Source: Lamellibrachia satsuma (Eukaryota > Annelida > Polychaeta > Sabellida > Siboglinidae). From it: DNA of 64,000 nucleotides. Positions 24,001-35,627 of the stretch are shown here, one piece after another. The notes beneath the pieces were generated by a model. The model made no database searches. It had not been told where the DNA came from and was given only the letters and a program-made list of their open reading frames with translations. The stretch spans positions 8,391,782 to 8,455,781 of the forward strand of contig BSQZ01000013.1 in NCBI GenBank assembly GCA_033239005.1. The letters are read 5' to 3'. How positions within the stretch are numbered: the first letter of the stretch is position 1; each line of letters begins with the position of its first letter. The translations under genes were made by a program, and so were the position numbers.

Positions 24001-25822
24001 TTTGCTATTCAAAATGATACCACTTTCACAATATTTTTAAAGCTGTCTCTGCAATTAGATTTTTTATAAATTTTGTTTCAGGCTCATTTTGGAAAGAATC
24101 AAACCTATCTGGTATTGACTGGGACAGGTTAACTTTTTTGTGCATCTCTGTGTACTGAGGCCTCAAACTATTCACACCTTCACAAGTTTCCCAACCCAGT
24201 GTAGCAATCAAAATCAGTTGTTTTGATGATTTAAACAAAAGTATACACTCTTTGATTAAACCGACTCTACAGATTTGAACATCAACAAACTTGATTCACA
24301 AAGGGCTCAATAATTTGTCGAGGCAGTTCTAATACAGTATTTACATCTTGAATATACAGTTTCACTCAAGTCAATGATCATGATGCCTGGTATACTTAAG
24401 ACTGTAACATTGAACAAAATCCTTAATTTGGTTTATAGCTAAGCCATTGGCACCTATGTTCATACCTGTCGATGCAATAAATAAATACAACTGTATCAAA
24501 GTAGACGAGGATTACATGAAAAGTAAATGCTCGGAAGTCAGTGATGACCTGTTCTGGCCATGGTCATTCACACTGAATGAATCTTTTGTGTAACTGGCTA
24601 AGAGTTTACAACAGCTTAAACAAGACTTACAAGAAAATGTGTGCCTATGCCAATACTTCACTCTACTGCAGTTGGAGTATTTTGTACTTTGATCTCATTT
24701 CATGACAGCCAAATAATACTATTTGATAATGAGGCTGTTCTGTAAAATGTAGATTTATGTTGCAAAGTGGGTCAGTGAACTTAGGGGTCGTCTCAAAACA
24801 TCAGTGTTTAATACTATTAAATGAAACCAGTGTTGTTTAACGTCTGACCCCCTAGACATGAAAGTTTGAATTACCTTGACTTGTAAATAATACCTGTGAC
24901 AATTTCCTTATCCTTCGTGTTGCAACTGTCATACTTGGAGTCAGCATCCTTATGAACAGTGATAACCAAGAAACAATGTTTAAGGAACATACATCAATGT
25001 ACGACAATATGCAAAGCAGCTGCAATAAGCTCATTTTGTTTGGAATGAAATATCTATGTTTTTAGCATTGTCTGTTTTTACAATGGTTTGATATGATATA
25101 TTATATTATATTATATTATATTATATTATATTATATTATATTATATTATATTATATTATATTATATTATATTATATTATATTATATTATATTATATTATA
25201 TTATATTATATTATATTATATTATATTATATTATATTATATTATATTATATTATATTATATTATATTATATTATATTATATTATATTATATTATATTATA
25301 TGTGATGTGATGTGATGTGATGTGCGGTGCGGTGCGGTGCGATGCGATGCGATGCGATGTGATAACTAAGACTTGATTGATGATATCAGCATGTAAGTTG
25401 ATTCCATATATTCCTGTTACTTTCATATTGAAGGAAGTTTGTTACCTTTCAGAATACTTGTTCTCAACGGAGCTTTCAGGACCATTACGGTCCCATCATC
25501 AGCATTAGAATGAGCTGTTACCTGGTGTCACCTGACCTTGGTTGTCACATGTTACCAGATAACAGCTCATTCTAGCACTGATGAAGCGAACATGATGGTC
25601 CCGAAAGCTCTATTAAGCACAAGTATTCTGAAAGGTAACAAACTTGATGGCTGACATCGGCATGTTGTAGGAGAGTGGGTGGACAGTGTGTGTCAAGTGC
25701 GAGACATACCGGCCACCGCGGGCACATCACTGTCGCATCTGTCAGCGTTGTATCCGGCGCATGGATCACCACTGTCCATGGTAGGTCTCCGTACCTACTG
25801 GACATGTAATTGTGTATATGTG

Positions 25823-25858
<36 letters not shown>

Positions 25859-28800
25859 ATTTGACCTATTAAGCGTGCATACCCTAATTGGCGTACACCC
25901 ACTTTTTTAATCAGGAGGATTCACAATTATTGTAATTTGACTAGCGTGGAACAACTGAAAAGTGTCGACATCTGGTGTCTAGAGAAACACATCTTTTGTA
26001 CACTTATAAGAACAGATTCCTTGACATTTTTCCATGGCCCAATTTTTTTCAAGCATGCTGTATCCTTATTAGGTCGAATATGGTATGTGTTAGATGTAGT
26101 CTTGTTGGACACCACAGACAGTTGGCTTGATCATATCCCTTTAGAATTTATATATATGCATTTAGGTTGTCTGATTTTTGTGTTTCATTCAGCATTTTCT
26201 ACACCAGAGAACACTGTCTGTCTTAAATTTTGTGAAGTGCATTACAAAAACTTTGCTGTGTTGCTGTTCAGACATATTTAATGATATGTATTATTGGATA
26301 CATATGGTTAAAAAGCATTGACTTACAGTTTAATAAGCAGTTTTATGAAAATCAGGTGGAAGAAACAAGATTCAACAGGTCTGAGTCGGGATATATTGTT
26401 TTCATTAAGTAATCCCTCTTTGATTTGCAGGATAAACAATTGCGTTGGAGAGTTCAATCAGAAGTTTTTCATTCAATTTCTCTTCTATGTGGGTAAGTCG
26501 GTCATCATTAATTTTAATATCTGCCACAGAATATTGCTAATTTTGCCATTCCTACTCTAGGAAAGGCCAAAAAAACATAACTTCAAATGTTTACACTTCC
26601 AATCCTAAATCATTGCTAATCACTGATTTCATAAAGCTGACCCAATGGAGCGTTTTGGCCTATGGTCCTGGCAAGAATATGCGCCTTAGTAAGTGAAGAT
26701 TTCATATTGGATATAATGATTAAATACTAATAGACTGGGTAATGACATAACACGTTTCAATTACACAGTTGTGGCTACATAATCTGCCTTGGTTGCACTA
26801 GTTCACACACTTTCCTCATAATTTGCTTGGAAATATAAACCTCCAACATTTCACAGATAACCACATAGCACTAACATCATACATAATCTGGCCTAAAACT
26901 TTAATATTTTGCCTGTTTCAGTCCCAAACCCCATCCACTCCTCGTAGTCTCCATGTATCAGTCATACGTTTCTAATCACTGCGAACTTCCCTGCATTGTA
27001 AATTTGTTTGTTGCTGTTTGTTGATGCCAAAATCTAATGTGTAATAAACTTTAACACTGTTTTCTGTTAATGCAGATTCAAATGCTCATTTTTAAGGGAC
27101 GGTGTCAGTGTTAAAAATGTGCATTCCATTCCATCAAAATGAGTATTGCATCTTGGAAAAACAACATTTTGAAGCATAATGCATGCATGAACAACCTGGA
27201 AATTATACTTAATTTTACGTTTGAACAAATTTAAGACATGGATTGCTGTTACATTAAATAATAACTTTATTTATACACTAACATCCAAAGTAAAACTCTG
27301 TTCAGCAGTGTTTACAAAAATAAAATGCTAAAATATAAATAATAATAATACATCAATATTTCTAAAACTTTGTTAAATAAAACTTAACTAGAACATATAT
27401 TATATACATTAACTATACATTATCAATCAGTAAGTTATTTCAAAAGTTGACTGTATATTACGATAACAGTTGACTGTATATTACGATAACAGTTGACTGT
27501 ATATGATGACAGAAGATGACTGTGTATACAACGATGTTATATTAATTACAAAAATAATTTATTTCATATTGTGGAATTAAATTAAGAATTGTTTGTTACG
27601 TTTATGATATGATAATATTTGCAGGAATCATAAGCATCTATTCCATGGCATTGGTGATTGCGGCTTGGATCATTGATCCAAATGGGAAGAGCATTGAATC
27701 TCACCAAACTAGAGTGTACGTATGTCTTAGACATTGTTCATCTCTTGGACATTGGGTTCACACTGAGCTAGTGTAGAACAAACACCAATTACATGTGTCT
27801 GTATAAGCAGCGATCAAATAATTCCTTTAGTTTAAATGAAATTTCTTTATTGTTGTCTCATTCCTTAAAATCCCATTATATGTAGCCATATTCAAACACA
27901 TTTTGGGAGGAATGCAGCAATATCCTGTATTTACACAGACTTGATTACAATCTGCTATAATAAAGTATATATTTTCTTGTGTTCGGCGCAAAAGTTTAAG
28001 ATCAAATCATAAACTTATAGCGGTTGAAGCACAAATACAAGTGTTTATGCTTGATTTAAAAGTAATCAGATAGGTAGGCAGATTTCTGGTGAAACATAGC
28101 ACATTTCGTTTGATGTATACATGTATATTTGATAGCCTGGTGGATGACGACACTCGAAATAATTAAATTTCAATGCTGTTGGCCAATTTAAAAAAAAGTT
28201 ATATAGATTTATACAGCTTTGTTTACATAATTTAATTAAATACAGATTTCAATGTCTGCACACACACTATTCTGCATACAAGATAATTGTGCAAAATTTC
28301 CTTTGCAGTCTACATTCTGTTGCACTGGTAATTGAGTCGATTCTCTTTGGCCTCTTTGTCTTCGCCATTGGGTGTGACCAGGTAAGTAACTGCCAGTTGG
28401 CTTGTCAGGTAGAATGAGGAACCATGCAACTATCGCTGATAGTTGGCAGCACTTAACACATGTTCTCATTACAATGATGTAAATAATACTTCTGTCATCA
28501 CCGCATCACATATTGTGTGCAGTGACCATGTCATGACGTAAAAGCCTAGATCTGTCATATTCAGACACATACGATTATAACTGCACTGCATCAGAAAACA
28601 GTGTGTGCTGGGTGTGTATGTTCACTCTCAGTTCCTTTTGCGGTATTTTGGTTTTGTAACCAAAATGCACTTCACACAAAACTTATCACATCGGCACAGA
28701 ACATTCCTGCAGTAATCCTAATTGATTACAAAGGATTTGTTTCATTTTCTCTGTCGCACCACCATTTATTATAAAGCATTCTGGATTTAGTGTATGTCCA

Positions 28801-29944
28801 AATGCATACTCACCTGTATCTACAATTATCTCAAAACGTGTGTGTGTATGTAAGACACAATGCATGAAATTGGTTTCATAGGGTTAGTAACTGTTTAGTT
28901 TAGTGTTGTACATCAATGTATTTTTCCCAAAAAACATTTTATGTTAGAAACTATTACACATTGTACCTTAAGTCATAGGCATATATTTGCCACTTTGCAT
29001 ATGTTAATTTGTTGGTGACTTGTGACTAGATGCAAGCAATCTTCCACGACGAGACAGCCGTGGAACAAGTCAAGAGACAAGGACCATTCCGACCACGAAA
29101 GTCTAAAACTTCACTAATGGCCGAGGTATTTGGGCCAGGTAAGTACCTTCATAGTAACTGTCTACACAATCCTACCACTTATGTGGAGATTGTGTTTTTA
29201 GTTAAAGATCCCTCCTCAGTTCAATCTTTTCGCTCATCTTATATCGCAAAAAATCTAGCCACTATGACAATAATGACATGCTAGCTCGTTTGTACAAATT
29301 GGTTATTTAGTTTTGGTGAAATCATTGGACAAACTACTAAATTATTTTTTACTCAGTCTATTCAAAATTTGGGAAAACAATTACACAAGTGGTCATGCTC
29401 TATATACTATGACATAAGCCTGTTCACACTTTTGCAAGCTACCTAAAGATCAAAGAAAAAATGTATTGTACTAGGGAAAAGGATATCTATACTATATGAG
29501 AACCATTTGTTATTCTTTGTTTGTTTTCTTAAAATGAAACAAAAGTCATGGTTTTGGGGCTGTGCACCTAAAAGAGATAACAAAAACTAACCACATCCCA
29601 CTAAAATCAAGAATATCATGCCAGTGGTTTACTGAGAATGTGTTCTAAAAGTGGGAAATTCCAGTCACTTCTCCAAATGACCGGGGGTTATGTTAACTAG
29701 TACGACCTATGAGTGCATGCACAGTTTTATGAACTTGGGGTAACCTAGATTACTGACATGATATTCTTAATTGTAGTTACAAATGTTTATGTTTTAGTCT
29801 CTTATAGGTGTACAGGCCGAAAACCATGCCTTGTTTCGCTTTAATGACCACTGCGGGTGCTTTGCAGGTCCCAAGTTCCTGTGGCTGTGCCCATGTCAGT
29901 TCCATCGACACACACTCGAGACACCCGACCACTACGCCATATGA
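21022..29944 (+). CDS. DHHC palmitoyltransferase, ZDHHC3/7-like, complete, 8 exons
   Basis: Four-pass membrane S-acyltransferase, probably Golgi. Exons: 21022-21140, 23796-23955, 25671-25780, 26431-26492, 27625-27715, 28309-28381, 29030-29138, 29868-29944. Phases match through to TGA, giving 266 residues. The start [19 protein letters not shown] resembles the ZDHHC3/7 N-terminus (DGCGIVCAVMTW). Visible motifs: DPG at 68-70; a Cys-rich domain [19 protein letters not shown] at 100-120; catalytic DHHC at 125-128 followed by [15 protein letters not shown]; and DETAVEQ in place of the TTxE-type motif, like TDETGIEQ in ZDHHC3. The donor of exon 2 (AAG/GTTTCA) is weak and the exon 5 donor (AGAGT/GTACGT) was chosen by phase. 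The C-terminus ([17 protein letters not shown]) is shorter than in ZDHHC3/7 and also recalls ZDHHC21, so the exact orthologue is uncertain. Confidence 0.93.
21246..21271. other. GC-rich perfect hairpin in DHHC intron 1
   Basis: GGTTCGGC ctatga GCCGAACC forms an 8-bp stem with a 6-base loop inside a CG-rich island (about 21216-21340) in otherwise AT-rich DNA. The island also has repeated AACCGGT words. It may be the end of a DNA transposon; no partner end was identified. Confidence 0.6.
22735..22920 (-). mobile_element. SINE tail duplicated around an AT microsatellite
   Basis: Two copies of 'ggcagacctgttcattccaa + tgcca' flank a (TA)n tract. The second continues into the standard SINE body ('ttcgacttctctgggaagca', 'ttcagcca.gctgcaattact'). 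In DHHC intron 1. Confidence 0.6.
24040..24345 (+). repeat. Dispersed repeat family A copy
   Basis: In the DHHC intron between exons 2 and 3: 'tttcaggctcattttggaaa', 'gtatacactctttgattaaa', 'aacatcaacaaacttgattc', 'aaagggctcaataat'. Non-coding. Confidence 0.6.
25098..25362. repeat. Pentanucleotide array: (TATAT/TATTA)n grading into GTGAT, GCGGT, GCGAT pentamers
   Basis: About 40 pure TTATA pentamers (25098-25300) are followed without a break by about 4 GTGAT, 4 GCGGT and 4 GCGAT units. The period of 5 is kept while the composition changes. Lies about 310 bp upstream of DHHC exon 3. Confidence 0.95.
25435..25645. mobile_element. 211-bp fold-back (inverted-repeat) element 25 bp upstream of DHHC exon 3
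   Basis: The left arm (from 25435: 'aagtttgttacctttcagaa', 'tacttgttctcaacggagct') and the right arm (to 25645) are reverse complements over roughly 85-90 bp, with mismatches, around a short spacer. The transcript would fold into one long hairpin. It is flanked by GAAGG/GATGG and, further out, by an imperfect direct repeat (tgatatcagcatgt / tgacatcggcatgt). No coding capacity. Confidence 0.8.
25855..26087. mobile_element. MITE with terminal inverted repeats, copy 2
   Basis: Starts 'ccttatttgacctattaag' and ends 'ccttattaggtcgaatatgg', an inverted match. The inner sequence is shared with 11515-11810. It lies in a DHHC intron immediately after a (TA)n tract, which may be its target site. Confidence 0.65.
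27443..27512. repeat. 23-bp tandem repeat, three copies
   Basis: Unit agttgactgtatattacgat + aac, in a DHHC intron about 110 bp before exon 5. Confidence 0.85.
29205..29430 (+). repeat. Dispersed repeat family A copy
   Basis: In the last DHHC intron: 'gatccctcctcagttcaatc', 'tttcgctcatctt', 'attggacaaactactaaatt', 'gacataagcctgttcacact'. Non-coding. Confidence 0.6.
29541..29832. mobile_element. MITE with long inverted ends (aaaagtcatggttttggg family), copy 1
   Basis: The left end 'aaaagtcatggttttggggc' + 'tgtgcacctaaaagag' is mirrored at the right end ('cttataggtgtacaggccga', 'aaaccatgccttg'). The same ends bound a 607-bp relative at 52479-53085. It stops only about 35 bp before the terminal DHHC exon at 29868. 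Confidence 0.65.
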
Positions 29945-30049
29945 CACTGCTGTCTGACACAGAGTTGTCTCCATGTTTAGCTGATGAACACGTCATTGTC
30001 ATTTTGAATTTGTACTCTCAGCTTTTAATTTATGCAGCGTGATTTAGTT

Positions 30050-30890
30050 GTTTTTATTGACATGTAAAGATATTAGTGGTGAGAGAAGTTGATCATTGAC
30101 ATGCAAAGACAGTTGTGATGAGAAAAGTGTATTGACATACAAAGACACCATTGCTGAGAGAGACTTATTGACATACAAAGACACCAATGATGAGAGAAGT
30201 TGGTTGACACACAAAGACACTAGTGACAAGAGAATTGACATGCAACACAGTAGTGATGACAGATGTTGATGATTGACATGCAAAGAAATTAATGACAAGA
30301 AGTTGATGATTGACATACAAAGACATTACTGGTGAGATTGATGATGATTGGCATGCAAAGACACAAGTGACAAGAGAAGTTGACTGATATACAGAGACAC
30401 TGGAGATGAGAGAAGAAGCTAGAAACAAGAGAAGTTGATGATTGACATACAAATACATTAGTGATGAGAGAAGTTGATGATTGAATATAAATACATTAGT
30501 GATGAGAGAAGTTGATGATTGACATGCAGAGACACTGGTGACAAGAAAAGTTGAAGATTGACCGCCAAAGACACTAGTGATGATTAATTGACATGCAAAC
30601 ACACTAGTGATGAGGGAAATTGATAATTGACATGATTGACACACAAAGACATTAGTGAAGAGAGAAGTTGATGACTGGTGTACAAAGACATTAATGATGA
30701 GAGAAGTTGATGGCTAATGTGCAGACACTAGTGATGAGAGAAGTTGATGACTGGTGTACAAAGACACTAGTGACAAGAGAAGTTGATGACTGATATGCAG
30801 ACATTAGTGATGAGTGATGAGAGAACTTTACGATTGACGTGCAAAGACACAAGTGATGCAAGACAACGATTGACATGAAGAGACATTGTT
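30050..30890. repeat. Degenerate 30-40 bp tandem array downstream of the DHHC gene
   Basis: More than 20 imperfect units built on 'gatgagagaagttgatgatt' + 'gacatgcaaagacactagt'. It begins about 105 bp after the stop codon, so it may lie in the 3' UTR. Minus-strand ORFs of repeated VTSVFACQSS-like peptides come from the repeat and are not genes. Confidence 0.85.
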
Positions 30891-31643
30891 TACCAAAAAC
30901 TAGTGTTTTGAGACACCAAAGCTATGTTGTCTATTGTATCAATCATGTTTTTTGTGTGTAGAATTTGTGGTAAATAATTGTTCAATTGTAAAGAAAACCT
31001 ATGAATCTACTGTGGAATGTTGGTAGTGTTACTGTTGTATTTGTGTGCTTATAATGGCTACCACAATTCTATTATCTGTGGTGTTTTCCAAGGTTAACTG
31101 TTTCTTTATAGCGAGTAGAGCACAAGTTTACATCCATTTGTCATTAGTCATTACCGCTGAATACTCACTTTGTGGCTGTAATAAGGAGGTATATATATTC
31201 TTACATACTTGCTACATGTGTCTGACTTATAGTCGATACCTCATAAATCACTTGATGTTGTATAACTCTAATGTGTAAATATTGAAAGGTAAATTAAAAT
31301 TTATATAATATTAACGTCATTATAAATTATGTGCTATTTACTGGTGCATGTTTTAAATTGTAGGCCTACTTTAAATGTTTTTTTTATTCTTGCTATTTGA
31401 GGTTACTTGATTACAAGACCAGAATCTGATGAAGACCTGAATCTTTTTTGGTTTTGATTCTGCATCTGCAGGTTGAACATGCTTTAGTGTACAAGCCAGC
31501 AAGGTGGGAAAATGTGTTAAATCTGCAAGATATCAGAAAAATAAATGTGTTTTTCATTCATGGGTGTTTATTTTTAAAGTTGCATCCTTTTGGGGATGTC
31601 TGGGTTTTTCCCATATACAGTTTTGTGCTTATGGATACCTTTC

Positions 31644-31714
<71 letters not shown>

Positions 31715-31944
31715 GTGGTTTAGTCTGCAGTTAGCACCTATTAACCAGAACAGTTTGAATGATTGAAGCCATTATAATTTTTGTGACATTTGCTAGCTTG
31801 AAGCAATGGAAATTATTTAAACAAATTTCTTAGAATAAATCATTTGCACAAAACAGCAAAAAAACACAAAACAGACTACCTTGAAATCAAGTTAACCCAA
31901 AAGTTCTGCTCAAATCAAACTCTGGTGGGGAGTGATGAGTTTAC

Positions 31945-32490
31945 TTTGAATTCAATACAGGTTGCAGCTCCTGCTCTAAGATAACATTTATTGTCTGCCT
32001 GCACATATCTGAAACCATGCCCTTTGGTATGCTAGGAATGTGTGAAGCCACCCCAATGGGGCATCCCAACAATTAGTAATTGGCTTGCTACTCCTGCATT
32101 GTTACATTGAGCAGGTATTTCTGAAACCATAAAATGATCACTCTGGTTTTTTCATATTTGAATAACAGCTCAGCCATTGTCTGTAATGCAAATGCAAACA
32201 AATCTGATATTTTGTAAGTTTGCAGCAATAGATGTAATAGACTATTATATATTACTTTAGGACCTATTACTATTACTTTTGAAAAAAGTTCCTCTATTAC
32301 TATTACAGAAAAAATTCTATCACATATTACTATTATCTTGGGTTGGAAAAACACCCATAGAATTAATTGGAATTGAATGATTTTGAGATGGAATTTTAAT
32401 TTAAAAAATTTATTGAATTGGAATTGATTAAATTGAATTGAAAGGAATTTTAATTTGAATTTATTAAATGGGATTGACTCCAGCCCTGCG
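31945..32490. repeat. Dispersed repeat, second copy, with TATTAC and GAATTG microsatellite blocks
   Basis: Matches 262-915 at both ends ('gttgcagctcctgctctaag' ... 'ccagccctgc'), but its internal block is made of different short units (tattac, ggaattgaatt). 29945-35627 has no other gene candidate apart from the RPS19 5' region. Confidence 0.5.
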
Positions 32491-32619
32491 GAGGACACGA
32501 TACAGGCCACAACAGAAAACCATCTGAAGTACCGACTTAGAAGAGAGATCATCCAGACCTGTATAGTTACTATTTCACAAACTACGCAAACTGTAAAAAC
32601 AGTACTCTAGAGTAATTAC

Positions 32620-33010
32620 GACGTTGATAACTTGACGTTGGACAGACGTTGGGTTAGGTTGTCGACTTGATTTCAACGTTGTATCAACGTCAGGTTTCCA
32701 CGTCCATATAACGTTGATGACAAGACGCAGAAAAGACGTTGTATTTATATAGCAATTTATTTGGTTGGACTGTCGACTTGATTGCAACGTTGTATGGACG
32801 TCACATTTCCACGTCCTTGTAATGTTGGTGACCGGACGTTGTAAGGACGTTGGGTTTCGTTGTCGACTTGATTTTAACGTTGTGTCAACGTCAAATTTCC
32901 ACGTCTTTACAACGTCGATGACCACACGTTGTAAATACGTTGTATTTACATTGTTCGACGTCGCTACGTATATGCAACCAATAATCAACGTCATACCGAC
33001 GTCATATGCC
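32620..33010. repeat. Degenerate 90-111 bp repeats rich in ACGTTG/CAACGT palindromes
   Basis: Three to four units, each carrying 'gtcgacttgatt..aacgttgt' and 'caacgtca..tttccacgtc' (at 32661, 32772 and 32862). Each unit is itself nearly palindromic. Non-coding; probably part of a DNA transposon or a satellite-like expansion. Confidence 0.7.
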
Positions 33011-33274
33011 GGCTGGGCTGTAGTAACAACACTAGCACCAAATCAATTAACACGACAATATACCAGTCAATAGTGAAAACGTGAAACTGCATTTGAATTT
33101 TTTTATATGATTACATACTATAGGCATTAAAAAACCTTTGATATAGGTATACTACAGGTCATTACTGACGTAAACTACTACCAGTATGATGTTCTTTTTG
33201 TGCGAGTGTCATTTTGACATTGCCCTGGACGTTAGTGACAATACTCCGACAATACTACCCTTTAAAAAATATAC

Positions 33275-33600
33275 CATGGAAGTACATGGTATTTCATTAT
33301 ATTACATGGTAAACCATGGAATACCATGAAATTACATGGTAAAAATGTGGTAGACCATATATGCTTTTTCATATATTGTGTTTGGTAAATTGGTAAATGT
33401 ATGATATATACCATGCATGGGTTAGCTGCTTCAACACCACGAGTCCATGCCCATTGCCTTGCCATGTCATTTTACCATGTATTCCCTGTTTCAAAACACC
33501 ATGGACTACCATGGTTTCCATGGACCGGTGTATCAGGGTATATCAATGTATTTTACCATGGTTTACCTATTTCAAAGCACCATGCTATCTGGCATTGAAT
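33275..33600. repeat. Cluster of CCATGG/ACATGG words upstream of RPS19
   Basis: About a dozen copies of accatgg, tacatggt or ccatgaa, in both orientations, across 325 bp. No coding capacity is supported and the function is unknown. Confidence 0.7.
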
Positions 33601-33839
33601 ACGGTGGTATATTTTCATAAGCCAGATGATAAGGTTAAGGATACGTCAAAACTACTTTAATATTTTAATTTATTTATTGTATTTATAAAGAAATAATATG
33701 TCAATAATTTGGGGTAAACGTTTCGCTGGTTCCTCGAAAGAAGTATCGGCATCGCCTCTTATGGGCTTGCAAAGACAGCTATGCACAGTTACGCCATCAT
33801 GCGGGGTCTATATAATAACTGAAGACCCCGTGAAATAGT

Positions 33840-34515
33840 AAAAATGAACCCCGAATCAGCCTCTTTTTCGTGCATCTGCTAAAAGTTCGAGGTGTGTTAC
33901 AGAATTTGCGTAATTTTTGTGATCTATTTGTATTTACAGAGCACGATTCGCAATTGCATGCGCATTAATGTGTACCTTACTTCATGGTGTAACATAAAAT
34001 GCATTATTTGTATGGTCTAATGATTTTGGCATAATACAAAGACAAAATCCCCAAATATCGCCGTTTTCAGTCAGCGTGGAACGCGTCTACTCTACGTCTC
34101 TAATAGCCGCAGCTACTAAGTGACGAACATTTCAGTTAGACGAGTAATTCGTTGTGTTAGTGCAATCATTCTACGATAAATATTAGGATTACACTTTTGG
34201 TTCCGTAAAATTGGGGAGATGTATGGGGGATGTTATCGACGTTAACGCTCACAATTTGGTCACCTACTGCTCGTGACATTTCATAATAATGGCAGCAGGA
34301 ACACAATTCACTAGTCCCACAAAATGTGATGCCCATACATAAAAACAAGCAAAACAGTTTAGTTTACTTTACCAGTTTCATGAAAATAACAAGCACATGT
34401 TACTTGTCCTTCCAGCAGTAGAGAGTGGAGAGCGGTGGTATAATTGAGCACCAGGCTGTCAATGTCAATTTCGTATTCATTTCGTTCACCCCACCATTTT
34501 TCGGAAGTGACGCTA
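33840..34515 (+). promoter_or_regulatory. Candidate RPS19 promoter and 5' untranslated exon region
   Basis: The RPS19 coding ATG is the first codon after a splice acceptor, so a non-coding first exon must lie upstream. Two clues lie here. 'cctctttttcg' at about 33859 is a pyrimidine tract of 5'TOP type followed by a possible donor (gag/gtgtgt). TCGGAAGTGACG at 34501-34512 is an ETS+CRE-like composite common in ribosomal protein promoters. Neither is decisive. Confidence 0.3.
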
Positions 34516-35627
34516 AAATCTGTTGGTCCCATTTAACTAGTGTCTATGCAATGGGAAGTAAACGATCCTACCCAAGGAAATAAAAACAATATGTCGTGAC
34601 TGGGAACTTCCAAAATTCCACAATCTGTAGTTTTTTATCAGTTGGTGTGTTTAAGCCAATTTAGTTGTTTATCAAAGTGAAGTTGTACTGCAAACAGTAA
34701 ATGCAGGAAATAAATATGATACACTCTGATAACTTGTAATATTGTTTACATATATAAAATTAGTACACATCAGACCACTTGGTAGATAGAAAGTATGACA
34801 GCGTAACCAGCAGCCAACATGGTCATGAGTGCATGAACCAACTGTCTAGAAGTCTACGGTAAACAACGGCCTGCATCAACTCAAGGCAGCACCAAGGCAC
34901 CTTGGTCCCTAAACGACAAACAAATGAGCTGTTGATCTATCGGCTTAATCAAATACAGTTATGATTTAAATGCTAGTAGAATCATCTGTGTATAAAATGT
35001 GTTAGTTCAAATGCATGTTTTAAGACAACTAGACTGACTGGTGACCCACTATACCTGTCAGTCAAGAGGACATGCTAAAAAACACTTGTGTGGCATTAAG
35101 GACTAGGTGTCAGAAGCTACTGACGTTCTGGTAGTATTTGTCACAAACATTGCTGCATTCAACATTAATCTAATGTCATCTTTCAAGTTTATATGTAGTA
35201 GTTTTGTCAACCTACATTTTCTGTGTTCTTCATAGCAAAGTTTTATCAGTTGGGGATCTTCTCTGTAGGTGTTTGGCTTATCTCTGTCCTTCTCTTTTAA
35301 TGTGCGATACCATAATTATGAATATTAATATTTTGTCATTATTATCCACCCACTTTTTGTCTATTGTTGTTGTCAATGTTCGTTATCTTTACATATACAT
35401 TTCTGTTTAGCTTCCATGCTTCTTGAAATGTCTATACCGAATATGCAGTAGGTAATTAAAATAAACCAACCACATTTCCCACTTATACATCTTGCTCCAA
35501 AGATGGTTTTGGCAACTTATGCACTGGTTATTTTATTAAATTTATTTCAGTATGCTAGGAAATGTTGACCCCCAGCGTCCATTACACTTAGAGTTTTACT
35601 AATTCGTCACTGTAATGTATGTTGCAG

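Noticed and set aside
30044..30876. Minus-strand ORFs with VTSVFACQ-type repeats
   Set aside because: Translation of a degenerate tandem repeat; frames change from unit to unit.
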